This document shows, one piece after another, positions 1 to 9,409 of a DNA stretch of 64,000 nucleotides (its first letter is position 1; every line of letters begins with the position of its first letter). A model generated the notes under the pieces. That model did not search any database and was not told the DNA's origin. It was given only the letters and a program-made list of their open reading frames with translations. Origin of the DNA: Sporisorium sorghi (taxonomy: Eukaryota > Basidiomycota > Ustilaginomycetes > Ustilaginales > Ustilaginaceae); the NCBI GenBank assembly GCA_023212695.1, contig JALCCG010000061.1:31617-95616 (forward strand). Reading direction: 5' to 3'. Position numbers and translations under genes: made by a program.

Positions 1-202
1 TGACCATCGACGGCCCTTCCGTCTGCCTTGACTTGCCGACCACATCAGCTCAAACACCAAGTTTGCTGCGCCAGAGGCTCACTTCAATCGGGATCTCTGC
101 CGTCTCTCGGTCTTGCCGACAATGCTATCGAGGACAGCATACTCCAACTGTTAAACGACCACTCCTACCCATCACATTGTCACACAAGACTCGGCGGCAA
201 TC

Positions 203-3200
203 ATGTCTCACTTTGTCTCGAGTCACACTTCGCACGACTTTGACTCGTTGCAGAATCAGCTCCTCCGCCGACAACCTGTCAACGACGGAATTGAACCCGA
301 CGACGCTGAAGCGGCTCATTCGGAGGATGCCGACAATGGCGGACCCACAAGCGCATTAGCCAGTCGACGCCGTCGCGACACCGAAGATGCCTCTCACTCT
401 GCTGCGGAAGACGGCCGCGGTCAGCGTGTGCCTTCGCTCTACTCGCGGCGCAACAGCCCAGAACTTCCGCAGCCTGGCCCTTCTCGCCCTCGCAGCGTCT
501 CTGGTCATGCCAGCACAGACGGCACTTCCTCCAACAACAATGGTCAGCTCGAGGCTGCTGACTACTTTTCCAAGCCTTCAAGTTCATCGAGACCGCGATC
601 GGCAGCATACCACGTCGATCTCGACAGTGGCAAGCTCAGCGGAAATCCTTTCGTATCATCCAACGCATCCTCTCCCAACTCGATCGTAGAGCACGACGGC
701 GCATATCCATCCTCACCCTCTCCAGCATCGCAGCCTGTATATGCTGACCAACCCTATGGCGCATCCACCTCCAACTTGACCCACAGCACCTCGACAATAC
801 GTCCTCGTCGCTTGCAGAAGGGCGTCTCCTTCTCTGATAGAAACGTGGGCCCAGGAGAAGACGGCCATCAAGCACGCACTGGCAAGCAGTATCGTCGTCC
901 ACCACGATCCAACAGCGGCTTTGTCGATGTGCCCTATACCAACGGAGGCTCCTCGGCCCATCTTCCAAGAACAAAGAGCCTTGGCATGATCAGTCCCGCC
1001 GAGATGGCCCCTCGTAAGCTTGGCACATGGGATGGTGTCTTTATGCCCGTCAGTCTCAACATCTTGGGTATCATCCTCTTTTTGCGTTTCGGCTTCATCC
1101 TCGGTCAGGCCGGCTTGCTGGGTGCGCTCTTCCTCCTCATTCTCAGCTATGCCATCGACACGCTCACCGCCATGAGCCTCAATGCCATCAGCACCAACGG
1201 TCAGGTCCGAGGTGGCGGCGCCTACTACCTCATCTCGCGCTCGCTCGGTCCAGAGTTTGGCGGCTCCATCGGCCTCATCTTCTTTGCCGGTCAGGCTCTC
1301 AACGCTGCCATGAACGTGCTTGGTTTCGTCGAGACGCTCACCGATGCCTTTGGAGAGAGCAGGGGTCCTTCCGGCTTCCTTCCCGAGGGCCCTTGGTACT
1401 CTTTCTTTTACGGCTCCATCGTTCTCCTCGTCAGCGCCATCGTCTGCCTCGTAGGTTCCAAGCTCTTTGCACGTGCCACCCTCGCACTGGCTCTCATTCT
1501 TTGCGTAGCCATCCTCAGCATCCCAATCTCGTCCTTCACCGTTAAGCCTTTCATCGACGATGACCGTGGCGCCTACTACACGGGCTGGTCATGGGATACG
1601 CTGCGCAACAACCTCTTTCCACGCTTCACATCTGGTGCCGCTGGATCCTCGACAGGACCTGAGAAAGAAAACTGGCAAAGCGTCTTTGGCGTCCTCTTCC
1701 CCGCCGTCACCGGTATCCTAGCCGGTGCCTCCATGTCGGGCGATCTTCGCAAGCCGAGTAAGAGCATCCCCAAGGGTACCAACATCTCGCTCCTCTTCAC
1801 CTTTCTCGTCTACCTGCTCAGCTTTGTCGTCTTTGCCGGCACCATCGAGCGCGAGTCGTTCTACGTCGACGTCGGCATCGTCTCGGATGTCGCCCTGAGC
1901 CCGCAAGTCATCACCTTTGGCGCACTCGCCTCCACGGCTTTTTCGGCTCTCATGGGCGTCATGGCCTGCGGAAAGGTGCTTCAGGCCATCGCGCGCGACA
2001 ATCTGCTTCCCGTCCTCGACGTCTTTGCGCAGGGCACCGAGGTCAGCGACACGCCCATCTACGCTGTGCTCGTCACCTACATCTTCTGCCAGACCATCCT
2101 CTTTGTCGACTCGGTCAACACCATCGCGCAGCTCGTCACCATGACCACCTTGCTCACCTTTGGTACGCTCAGCTTCGCTACGTGCGCGCTCAAGGCAGGC
2201 GGTGCTCCTAGCTTCCGCCCGTCTTTCAAGTACTGGAATATGTGGACAGCCGCAGGAGGTGCCGTCAGCTGCTTTGGCGCCATGTTCTTCACCAATCCCG
2301 CCGCTGCAGCTGGGTGCACCCTCTTTGCCGTCATGCTCTTTGTCATGATCCACTTTTTCTCGCCGCCTAAACCGTGGGGCGACGTCACCCGCAACATCAC
2401 CTACCACTTTGTGCGCAAGTATCTGCTCCGACTCGACGAGCGCAAAGGCCACGTCAAGTACTGGCGACCCCAGATCCTGCTGCTGGCCAACAACCCTCGC
2501 AGCGAGTGGAACCTCATCATCTTTTGCAACTCGCTCAAGAAAGGTGCACTCTACGTTCTTGGCCACGTGCTCAAGGGCGAGTTTACCGATTGCCTTGCAG
2601 AAATGCGCAAACAGCAGGTCGCCTGGCTCAAGCTCGTCGACCTCACGGGCATCAAGTCCTTCGTCGACGTCGTAATTGCTAAGGACGAGCGCGAAGGTGC
2701 GCGCAATCTCATCCTCTCTTGCGGTCTAGGCGGCATGAGGCCCAACATTGTCGTTATGGGCTATCCCAGCGACATGCGTCACCCGGCAAAAGTCGCCCGG
2801 ACCTCCTCGGGCAGCGGGCATCGAAGCGACGGAAGCGAGATCACCATCCGAGGTCTCTCTTGGCCGCAACGCCAGCATCGCGCCGTCGACATTGGCAGTC
2901 TGCCCACCGATGTCGCGCGAAAGGAGACGCCCATCAAGCCCACCACCTACGTCGGCATCATGGAGGACTCGCTTGCCCTCAACAAGGCGCTGGCCATTGC
3001 GTATGGCTTTGATCTCATGCAGCCACCTGTTCCGGTGACGTCCAACTCACTGCCTCACCCTATGAACGGCAAGCAGGCGGAAGAGCGCTACATTGACCTG
3101 TGGCCGATCCAGATTGCAAGCCCAGACGCAGACGAGAGTCATGCTTGGGACACATACACCATGGTCTTGCATCTCGGCACCATTCTGAGCTTCACCAGCA

Positions 3201-4912
3201 GCTGGAAGTCGCACAAGCTGCGTGTTTCTGTCTTTGTCGAACACGCCAGCGAGATGGAAGAAGAGAGGAAACGCATCCGTGCCCTACTTGATAATCTCCG
3301 TATTCCAGCCTCGCTGCGTGTGTTCTGCCTCGCCGATCAGAGCGTCACCACGTATAGGACCATCGTGCATGGAAGCAACGTCGCTGCTGTCGAGGTAGAC
3401 GAAGCGCTTCGTGGCGATCCGTGGTGGGAAACGCTCAAGGAGCTCCGACGCAACGATGAGCGCCGTGCACGCGCCGCTGCCAAGCGCAAGTCGCAGGCCT
3501 CGTCCCCCGCCAAAGCTATTCCGGCCACACCAGGTGGCCAGGCAGCAGGCGCCGCAAGCGATGCTTCGCGCAAGCAGACCAAGCGCGAGCAAAAGCTGTT
3601 TGGCGTCAGTCTGCCGGCCGAGCATCTCGCGTTCCACAAGCAAAACATCCGTCTCGGTCTCGCTCATCCTCGTGCGCGCCGCGACGACGGCGAGGACGGA
3701 TCGTCGGATTCCGACTCGGACTTTGAGGACGAGTTGGCCATGCTGTCCGAAGACGACGATTGGCTCGTCAATGGACCTAACCGACGCGGCCTTGCGATTC
3801 GCAGAGCTTCAACGTTGGAGCCTACGAGCTACTCGAGCAAGACACGCGCCTATCGACCTAGGGCTTACTCAATCGGCGGCTCGGCGGGTCTGCCTGACGA
3901 TCCGGTCACGGCTGCTAGTAGACCGTTGCTCGGTACAAGCGCCTCGTCGCAGCTGACTCCAGGCTCGGTGGCCACGAGCTACGGTACGCTCAGCTCGAGC
4001 CAGAGGACGGCGACGCCGGCGACTGTCCGAGCTGCTTCGAACGGAAGCTCTGCTACGCTGCTTGGCACGTCATACGCCTCGACCGACTCGAGCATGACTC
4101 CTCGTGCTTCTGTGCCGGACAACAACGGCGCGCCTTCTCCCTTTACAGACGGGCTCGCCTCGCCTGCGCCTACACAAGGCGCATTTGATGACGAAGACGA
4201 AAACACGTCGACGCTCAAGGCGTCCGAGAGGCAAAAGATGCAAGCCGAGCTGCAACGCGGACAGCCGGACGGCGACAAGACGACGCCAACCAAGGCGAGT
4301 GATCTGGCACTGGCACCGCCACCGCCGGACTCGGTCACGCCCAGACCCAAGGTGAAGGGCGATAAAAGGCAGGCTTCGTACGCCAGCTCGGCCGCCTCTT
4401 CGGACGCGGGCGATGGTGCATCGAGCGGTTCGTCTTCGGGTGCGGAGTACGACGCCAAAGGTCGACTCGTTGCGGGCGCGGTCAAGAACGGAAAGCATCG
4501 CAAAGGCTCGCTGTCTCGTCACGGTCGAACTCGATCCGAAGAGACGAGCACGCAGCGCCGTCCGTCCAACTCCACCTCGCCGTCTCCCGTCCAGCTTCGA
4601 AGACTCCGTCCACCCATTGGAGACCGGGTCCCCAGCCGTGTCGCTAGCATCTACTCGACCGACTTGCCCGTGGTCTCGTTCAACGAGCTGCCCAACAAGG
4701 CGCAGTACTTGATCCTGAACGAGTTGATCCGGATCAACAGCTCGGCTGCCACGGGCGTGGTGCTGACCGCCCTGCCGGCGCCCGAGCCTGGAACGAGCCT
4801 GGATGAGCTCAAGTCGCTGCGGTACTTGGAGCAGCTGGAGAGCTTGTTCAATGGCGGACCTCCGATTATGGGGGTTCATGCAAAGACGCTGACCATGACG
4901 ATGAGTTTGTAG
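203..4912 (+). CDS. VHC1: Cation-chloride cotransporter (SLC12 / Vhc1-type K-Cl symporter)
   Basis: Single-exon gene for 1,569 residues. From about residue 270 the protein reads as a classic amino acid-polyamine-cation/SLC12 core: a LGTWDGVFMPVSLNILG segment leads into TM1, GGGAYYLISRSLGPEFGG lies in the TM3 region, and about 12 hydrophobic segments run to about residue 720. A long cytosolic C-terminal domain follows, with low-complexity Ser/Asp-rich inserts at about 1160-1460 and a conserved end (LPNKAQYLILNELIRINS, then MGVHAKTLTMTMSL) typical of the family. The first 270 residues are polar and disordered. In yeast the family member is vacuolar and moves K+ with Cl-; vacuolar location here is inference. 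The ATG at 203 is the first in frame and about 200 nt of leader precede it in the window. Confident on family, less so on substrate and membrane. Confidence 0.93.
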   Translation: MSHFVSSHTSHDFDSLQNQLLRRQPVNDGIEPDDAEAAHSEDADNGGPTSALASRRRRDTEDASHSAAEDGRGQRVPSLYSRRNSPELPQPGPSRPRSVSGHASTDGTSSNNNGQLEAADYFSKPSSSSRPRSAAYHVDLDSGKLSGNPFVSSNASSPNSIVEHDGAYPSSPSPASQPVYADQPYGASTSNLTHSTSTIRPRRLQKGVSFSDRNVGPGEDGHQARTGKQYRRPPRSNSGFVDVPYTNGGSSAHLPRTKSLGMISPAEMAPRKLGTWDGVFMPVSLNILGIILFLRFGFILGQAGLLGALFLLILSYAIDTLTAMSLNAISTNGQVRGGGAYYLISRSLGPEFGGSIGLIFFAGQALNAAMNVLGFVETLTDAFGESRGPSGFLPEGPWYSFFYGSIVLLVSAIVCLVGSKLFARATLALALILCVAILSIPISSFTVKPFIDDDRGAYYTGWSWDTLRNNLFPRFTSGAAGSSTGPEKENWQSVFGVLFPAVTGILAGASMSGDLRKPSKSIPKGTNISLLFTFLVYLLSFVVFAGTIERESFYVDVGIVSDVALSPQVITFGALASTAFSALMGVMACGKVLQAIARDNLLPVLDVFAQGTEVSDTPIYAVLVTYIFCQTILFVDSVNTIAQLVTMTTLLTFGTLSFATCALKAGGAPSFRPSFKYWNMWTAAGGAVSCFGAMFFTNPAAAAGCTLFAVMLFVMIHFFSPPKPWGDVTRNITYHFVRKYLLRLDERKGHVKYWRPQILLLANNPRSEWNLIIFCNSLKKGALYVLGHVLKGEFTDCLAEMRKQQVAWLKLVDLTGIKSFVDVVIAKDEREGARNLILSCGLGGMRPNIVVMGYPSDMRHPAKVARTSSGSGHRSDGSEITIRGLSWPQRQHRAVDIGSLPTDVARKETPIKPTTYVGIMEDSLALNKALAIAYGFDLMQPPVPVTSNSLPHPMNGKQAEERYIDLWPIQIASPDADESHAWDTYTMVLHLGTILSFTSSWKSHKLRVSVFVEHASEMEEERKRIRALLDNLRIPASLRVFCLADQSVTTYRTIVHGSNVAAVEVDEALRGDPWWETLKELRRNDERRARAAAKRKSQASSPAKAIPATPGGQAAGAASDASRKQTKREQKLFGVSLPAEHLAFHKQNIRLGLAHPRARRDDGEDGSSDSDSDFEDELAMLSEDDDWLVNGPNRRGLAIRRASTLEPTSYSSKTRAYRPRAYSIGGSAGLPDDPVTAASRPLLGTSASSQLTPGSVATSYGTLSSSQRTATPATVRAASNGSSATLLGTSYASTDSSMTPRASVPDNNGAPSPFTDGLASPAPTQGAFDDEDENTSTLKASERQKMQAELQRGQPDGDKTTPTKASDLALAPPPPDSVTPRPKVKGDKRQASYASSAASSDAGDGASSGSSSGAEYDAKGRLVAGAVKNGKHRKGSLSRHGRTRSEETSTQRRPSNSTSPSPVQLRRLRPPIGDRVPSRVASIYSTDLPVVSFNELPNKAQYLILNELIRINSSAATGVVLTALPAPEPGTSLDELKSLRYLEQLESLFNGGPPIMGVHAKTLTMTMSL

Positions 4913-5375
4913 ATGCTCATGCTGAAGAATGCAAGAGTTTGCCTGGAAGAAGAGGGAGCGCCGATTGTGTGTTGTGTGGTTGCGTGACTGTGTGGCGATG
5001 GTGGGTCTTGTGGGAACAGCCGGTGCGAGTGTGTTTGTTGTGGTGGGAAGGAGATGGGGCGACGATCAGCTTGCAGGGAGGAAAGGGAGGCGTGGGAAGG
5101 TTGTGGTGGGTCGAGTGCAGCTGGGAGGGGCTTGGTGCAAATGAAGGGGCCAGCGTTTGTGTCCTGATGGGAGGAGGAGTGGGGTGGTAGATGAAGTCGC
5201 CTCTGGAAAGTAGGGGGGGGGCCTGGATTTCGGTGGGATCAGATTCGTCTCGTAGAGGGCCGACCTCTGGCCCTTCATGAGAAGCCCTTGCGATCGCCTC
5301 TTCTTCTCTTCCTTCCAACCACCACAACCTCGCCACCGCCTTTCCCCTCTCTCCCTCCCTCAGTCGCCCAGGACA
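4913..5375. other. Intergenic region between VHC1-like gene and GPI protein gene
   Basis: About 460 nt with no supported gene. It is G-rich on the + strand, with a run of about 10 G near 5212-5221, and turns pyrimidine-rich (ccctctctccctccctc) just before the downstream ATG. It must hold the terminator of the transporter gene and the promoter and leader of the GPI protein gene. The small ORFs here are low-complexity and not supported. Confidence 0.5.
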
Positions 5376-6677
5376 ATGCTCACCCCCAGAATCATCATCT
5401 TCGCGAGCCTGCTGGTGCTGCTTCTGGTCTCCAGTGCACACGCTCGCACCGGAGTTCACGCGCAACAGCCCTTCAAGCGGCATGACGCGGACAGGGGACC
5501 GCCCGTCGAGTTCGCCGCACCGATCGATGCGCCTCCTACACTGGTCAAGAGCCAGTACAATCAGTTCGCTGCGCCGCCTCCTCACGCGTCGTCCGCTCGA
5601 CACGCGAAGGAGCAGCATGGAGAGGACAAGATGAGCCGCAAGAAGCTCGTGCGGTGGATGCACAAGCTGGGTCTGCATCCGAACAAGAAGCAGATCGATT
5701 TGCTGTATAGCTGGATCGATCGGAAGCAAGGTCACAAGCATCACGACAAGCAACATCGTAAACATCACGAGGGAGAACATCACAAGGACGGCGATCACAG
5801 TCACAAGCACCACGAAAAACACCATCACGAGGACGGCGAGCATCATCACAAGGCCAAGGATCGAGATGGGAACGGTGGATCGGGCCAAGAACACGGTGGT
5901 AAGCCTGCATGGGTTGAAGTTGGCAAAGCCAACGGTGGACAGGAGGTGCAGAATGGTGGAGGAGTGGTGCGTGGTACAGGTATCCTGCCGCCTGGCACGC
6001 CGAAGCTAGGCAGCGCGCATGGATGGGGCGACGAGTCGTCGCTCCCACCTACCACGCTGAAGGAGTCGCCTGCCGCTGCGGCTGTTGCGCCGCTTCCGGA
6101 GCCTATCAACGCCGTCCCTGCCCGCACTATCTCTCCGCACGATGTTTCCCCCAGCGACAGCGCTTCGCATTCGTCGTCGTCGATCCGACCGCCACTGCCC
6201 GCAGGTGCGCTGATCGCACCCGACCACAGCGACCGCGGCAGTCTTTCTCCCGTCACCAACGTTCCATCCACCGCACCGTCCGCTGCTTCGTCTTTGACAC
6301 CGCTGTCGCTCGGCAGCAGCGGAACCAGCGGCTCGCTCAACCCCAGCTCCACACCCCCTCCTCCCTCTCCCCCTCCCGCCGCCGCTGCTCCACCCAACAA
6401 CACCGCCGGCGGAGGAGACATCCGCTTGGCCCCGCTCGCCGCCTCCTCCAACGCCAGCGGCCAGTTCATCGCCGGCGTCCCCATCGCCAAGGACGACGGC
6501 GACATCAAGGTCCCCCAACCCCGCATCGGTAACAGCACCACCAGCAAGACGGGCACCACGTCGGGCGCGAGGAGCAGCACGACACAGGCTGGCAGCAAGA
6601 TGGAGATGGGCGGCTGGACGGCGAATGCGTTGGTCGCGGCGGGCACGGTTGTGGTGATTCTGTTGTTTGCTGTTTAG
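5376..6677 (+). CDS. Secreted, His-rich, probable GPI-anchored cell-surface protein
   Basis: 433 residues from the ATG at 5376. An upstream in-frame ATG at 5277 would put 33 polar residues before the signal peptide, so I prefer 5376. Visible parts: a signal peptide (hydrophobic core IIIFASLLVLLLVSSAHA, residues about 7-23); a basic helical patch around residues 85-117; a strongly His-rich segment at residues 120-158 with 18 His in 39 positions interleaved with Lys, Asp and Glu; a long Ser/Thr/Pro/Ala-rich stalk suited to O-glycosylation; and a C-terminal hydrophobic tail (ALVAAGTVVVILLFAV) with no residues after it, as expected of a GPI-attachment signal. I recognise no catalytic domain. The His cluster suggests binding of Cu, Zn or Ni, and the next gene downstream on the same strand is a Ctr copper transporter. 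Function is inferred. Confidence 0.75.
   Translation: MLTPRIIIFASLLVLLLVSSAHARTGVHAQQPFKRHDADRGPPVEFAAPIDAPPTLVKSQYNQFAAPPPHASSARHAKEQHGEDKMSRKKLVRWMHKLGLHPNKKQIDLLYSWIDRKQGHKHHDKQHRKHHEGEHHKDGDHSHKHHEKHHHEDGEHHHKAKDRDGNGGSGQEHGGKPAWVEVGKANGGQEVQNGGGVVRGTGILPPGTPKLGSAHGWGDESSLPPTTLKESPAAAAVAPLPEPINAVPARTISPHDVSPSDSASHSSSSIRPPLPAGALIAPDHSDRGSLSPVTNVPSTAPSAASSLTPLSLGSSGTSGSLNPSSTPPPPSPPPAAAAPPNNTAGGGDIRLAPLAASSNASGQFIAGVPIAKDDGDIKVPQPRIGNSTTSKTGTTSGARSSTTQAGSKMEMGGWTANALVAAGTVVVILLFAV
5733..5849 (+). repeat. His-codon-rich segment in the GPI protein
   Basis: Imperfect repeat of CAT/CAC codons with Lys, Asp and Glu codons, coding residues 120-158. The codons are mixed rather than a pure microsatellite, which suggests the composition is held at protein level. 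Confidence 0.7.
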
Positions 6678-7369
6678 TTAGGAGGCGGTAGAGTTTGGTT
6701 TGTGCGAAGGAGTGAACGCGTTTGCAATGGTATGAGTCTCGTTTGTTCGTCTGTGAAGAATTTAGAGGTGTCTGAAGTGTGCTGGTGAGACAGTGGGCGT
6801 GTCGACGCATGTTGACGCCTCTCACCTGCCAGCGAGAGTGTTGTACTACGTGGCACAAACGAACAGCTCGAGACTGAGTCAAGATGGGATTTTCTCGACC
6901 TCCTTTTTTGCGGCTCTTTTTTCTCGGCGACTTTTTTTTTTTTTTTTGGAACGCAAAGCGGCGTTTCGGAAGCTTTTCCCGTGTGACAGGTGTCCAAAAG
7001 CACTGACCACCTCGCACATTGTTCTGACTGCACCATCATCATCACCTCGCTCATCTTGTATGGCAGCACTGACCCCTCTGGGAGGGATCAGCACGGGACT
7101 AAGAAGAGGTTCTGCTCTGTCGTTCACAACCCCACCAACACACGACAGACGCTGGGGTGTTGTCACGGGTCAGGCGCGCCGACTTCATTTGCACGGTTCC
7201 TGCACGGCGCACAGCGTTGACGTTGACGGTTGTGATCACAAAAGGAAGGAGGATCGTTCAAAAGGGGCTACAACCCATCGCTATCCGAACCTCGCACCAT
7301 CATCGACCACATCCTGAACACCGTCCTACTTCGCCGCTTTAGATACCCTCCCAAGCAGCGGCATCAATC
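6678..7369. other. Intergenic region upstream of the Ctr copper transporter
   Basis: About 690 nt without a supported gene, between two genes on the + strand. It carries a 16-T run at 6932-6947, about 420 nt upstream of the transporter ATG, which is a plausible nucleosome-excluding promoter tract. I looked for Mac1-type (TTTGCTC) and Cuf1-type GCTG copper motifs and did not find a convincing one by eye. Confidence 0.5.
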
Positions 7370-8173
7370 ATGGACATGTCCTCCTCCACCAGCGGCGCCG
7401 CCACGTCAAACGACATGGAAGGCTGGAAGCCGTACCTGCACACGTCTTTGTTCTCACCCTTCAGCAACGTCCCGGACTCGGGCGAGGCGTTTCTGTTTCC
7501 CACGTTCCGGATCTACAGCCGCACGACGTTCCTTGCAGCGTGCGGGTTTACGTTTGCGCTGGCGCTGGTGGAGCGGTGGCTGACGTTCGTGCTCGACCGC
7601 GTGCTCGCGCTGGACAACTCCCCGGCATCTTCGGGTGGCGCGCGGAGCTGGACCGCTGCTCGCCGGGGCAAGTCAGGCCGACGCGCAGCCGCGACCGCCG
7701 GCTCACACCGCACAGCAGGCGCAGGGAGCGTGTACATCCACCTCCCCGCCACCGAAACGCTGACACAGCGTCTGGAACGAAAAAGAACTATTCGAACACG
7801 ATCTGCGAAACTTCTTGCGCGCAATGCGGTGTATTTTGCAGCTACGCTGCTGCGCTACGTGCTCATGATCATTGGCATGGGCATGGACTGGTTCATGCTC
7901 CTCTCGGTGGTCTCGGGCTTGACGCTGGGCCATTTGCTTACGGATTTGCATGCGGTCAAGGTGGGTGGTGAGAGGGGCCAGAGGGATGGAGAGGAGGAGG
8001 TGGAGCTGTTGCAGCAGGTGTTTGATGCGCGGTTGGAGGATGACGATGATGATGAAGAGGGCGGGGAGAAGTTTGTACAGCGTGGGGATGGGGAGGTGGA
8101 TAGGAGGGTGGTGGTGGGAAGTACGCATAGGCGCAGTGGGTCGAGGCAGGCAGAGACTGTGCTCACACCGTAG
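7370..8173 (+). CDS. Ctr-family copper transporter
   Basis: 267 residues, single exon. Three hydrophobic segments are visible: TM1 at about 50-75 (FLAACGFTFALALVERWLTFVL), TM2 at about 156-178 and TM3 at about 178-193. TM2 carries MIIGM at residues 166-170, which is the MxxxM copper-coordinating motif of Ctr proteins. TM3 carries GLTLG (183-187), the GxxxG trimer-packing motif. The N-terminus is short and Met-poor (only MDM and DM), unlike plasma-membrane Ctr1 proteins with many MxM repeats, so a Ctr2/Ctr3-like or vacuolar member is possible. The TM1-TM2 loop (about 80-150) is long, basic and low-complexity. The C-terminal tail is acidic (DDDDDEE near 224-230) and lacks an obvious Cys motif. 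Family call is firm; location is open. Confidence 0.85.
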   Translation: MDMSSSTSGAATSNDMEGWKPYLHTSLFSPFSNVPDSGEAFLFPTFRIYSRTTFLAACGFTFALALVERWLTFVLDRVLALDNSPASSGGARSWTAARRGKSGRRAAATAGSHRTAGAGSVYIHLPATETLTQRLERKRTIRTRSAKLLARNAVYFAATLLRYVLMIIGMGMDWFMLLSVVSGLTLGHLLTDLHAVKVGGERGQRDGEEEVELLQQVFDARLEDDDDDEEGGEKFVQRGDGEVDRRVVVGSTHRRSGSRQAETVLTP

Positions 8174-8359
8174 AAGGCGGATCAGCCACCCTTGATCTGA
8201 ATGTTCAAACGAATCTTGCAGCAATCGTTTCCGTTTGTGATGGAGCTCAAGGTCGTCGTGGTAAGCACTGCGATACCGAGGCGTGTGATGCGGTACTCTG
8301 GTAGAGCTGCATCGAGTGCGATACAAATACAAACGAGTTGCGTAGCGCAAGGTCGACGC

Positions 8360-9409
8360 TTAGACACGATCAGGTGACCGTGAAGGCGAGCGCGAAACGT
8401 AACCTCCTTCGTCCACCGCCGCTGACCCTCCGAGACGGTCCGGCGACCGAGAAGGGCTTCTTGACACATACCCCTCGCGATCGGGTGAGCGACTTGGAGA
8501 TCTCGATACGTAGCCTTCTTCTTCTTCCTCGCCTGTGCGCTGTGTCGTTGTGGGCAGCTGTCGATCAGGGGAAACGCTCGGACTGGGCGAGATGAACCTC
8601 CTCCTCTTGTTCGCTGCACCGCCTTGTTCGTCGTCGGATTCCTCCTGCGACGTGTACACCTCTTCCGCGCCATCGTACACGCCCTCCGCCACCTGCCCTT
8701 TCTTGTCCTGCGATCGACGCACCGACTGCTGCAGCCGCTGCAACTTCCACCGTTTGACATCCGCCAAGCTGCCGTCGCTGTCCTCGCTGCCGCTGCTCTC
8801 GCCAACATCCTGCCCCGCCTCCGCCGCGCCGCGCCGTATAGCCTTGAGCAGAGACGTCTCGAGCTTGCTGATCCTCGGCGCCAACCCATCCCGCGTCTCG
8901 CACACATCACGCTTCGTCAACCTCGGCAGAATGATATCACACACCCTCTCCTCCGTCAACAGCATATCGATCCATTCGTCCACATGCACGATCGAAAACT
9001 CGCCCCCACTCCCCCTCCACCTCAGCTTCCGCCCATCCTCCAACATCGGCTCCAACAGCGTATACACCTCCGTCGACTTGTACGTGAGCCGCACGTAGAA
9101 CGCAGCGAGCGCACGGAGGTACTTGAACTGGCTCGCTTTTAGATACGCGCTAACGATCGCGGGCTCCGGCTGGATCTGCAGCAGCTTCTGGAGGAGGCAG
9201 AGCAAGTGCGAGGGCCGCTGCAGACCGACGAGCCCGCCGATGTGGTGCAGGTTGACGGCGAGCGGCAGGATGGTAGAGGCAGAGATGGCGAAGCAGTGCT
9301 CTTTCCAGAAGGGCGATTCGTAGATGCGTGCGCGGACGGGTTTTTCGATGAGGAATTGCGGATTGGTGCCGTGGATGCTAACTGCACCACGGATGGTCGC
9401 GTTGGCCAT
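8360..9409 (-). CDS. PRP38: Pre-mRNA-splicing factor Prp38
   Basis: 349 residues from the ATG at 9407-9409. The start is chosen because homology begins there (MANATIRGAVSIHGTNPQ); further in-frame upstream sequence is not protein-like and contains the homopolymer tracts. Residues 1-195 read as a full PRP38 domain (FLIEKPVRARIYESPFWKEH; HIGGLVGLQRPSHLLCLL; FKYLRALAAFYVRLT; DEWIDMLLTEERVCDIILPRL). Prp38 is a U4/U6.U5 tri-snRNP component needed for spliceosome activation. The C-terminal third is acidic then SR-rich, ending in three copies of YVSRSPSRSPDR, as in metazoan PRP38A/B but unlike the short yeast protein. The gene is divergent from the dynein intermediate chain gene. Confidence 0.93.
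   Translation of the reverse strand: MANATIRGAVSIHGTNPQFLIEKPVRARIYESPFWKEHCFAISASTILPLAVNLHHIGGLVGLQRPSHLLCLLQKLLQIQPEPAIVSAYLKASQFKYLRALAAFYVRLTYKSTEVYTLLEPMLEDGRKLRWRGSGGEFSIVHVDEWIDMLLTEERVCDIILPRLTKRDVCETRDGLAPRISKLETSLLKAIRRGAAEAGQDVGESSGSEDSDGSLADVKRWKLQRLQQSVRRSQDKKGQVAEGVYDGAEEVYTSQEESDDEQGGAANKRRRFISPSPSVSPDRQLPTTTQRTGEEEEEGYVSRSPSRSPDREGYVSRSPSRSPDRLGGSAAVDEGGYVSRSPSRSPDRV
8363..8518 (-). repeat. Triplicated SR motif at the Prp38 C-terminus
   Basis: Three in-frame copies of YVSRSPSRSPDR, the last two separated by a 10-residue insert (LGGSAAVDEG). The copies differ at synonymous sites on the DNA, so this is a protein-level repeat rather than a fresh DNA duplication. Confidence 0.75.

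Noticed and set aside
1718..2566. 282-aa ORF antisense to the cation-chloride cotransporter
   Set aside because: Composition is a mirror of the sense membrane-protein codons; no family pattern; a typical antisense shadow in GC-rich coding DNA.
5277..5375. Upstream ATG extending the GPI protein by 33 residues
   Set aside because: It would place a polar, basic segment before the signal peptide; the ATG at 5376 begins directly with a normal secretion signal.
6678..7369. Copper-responsive promoter element upstream of the Ctr gene
   Set aside because: No match to TTTGCTC (Mac1) or to the full Cuf1 GCTG consensus was found by eye; the GCTG instances present fail flanking positions.
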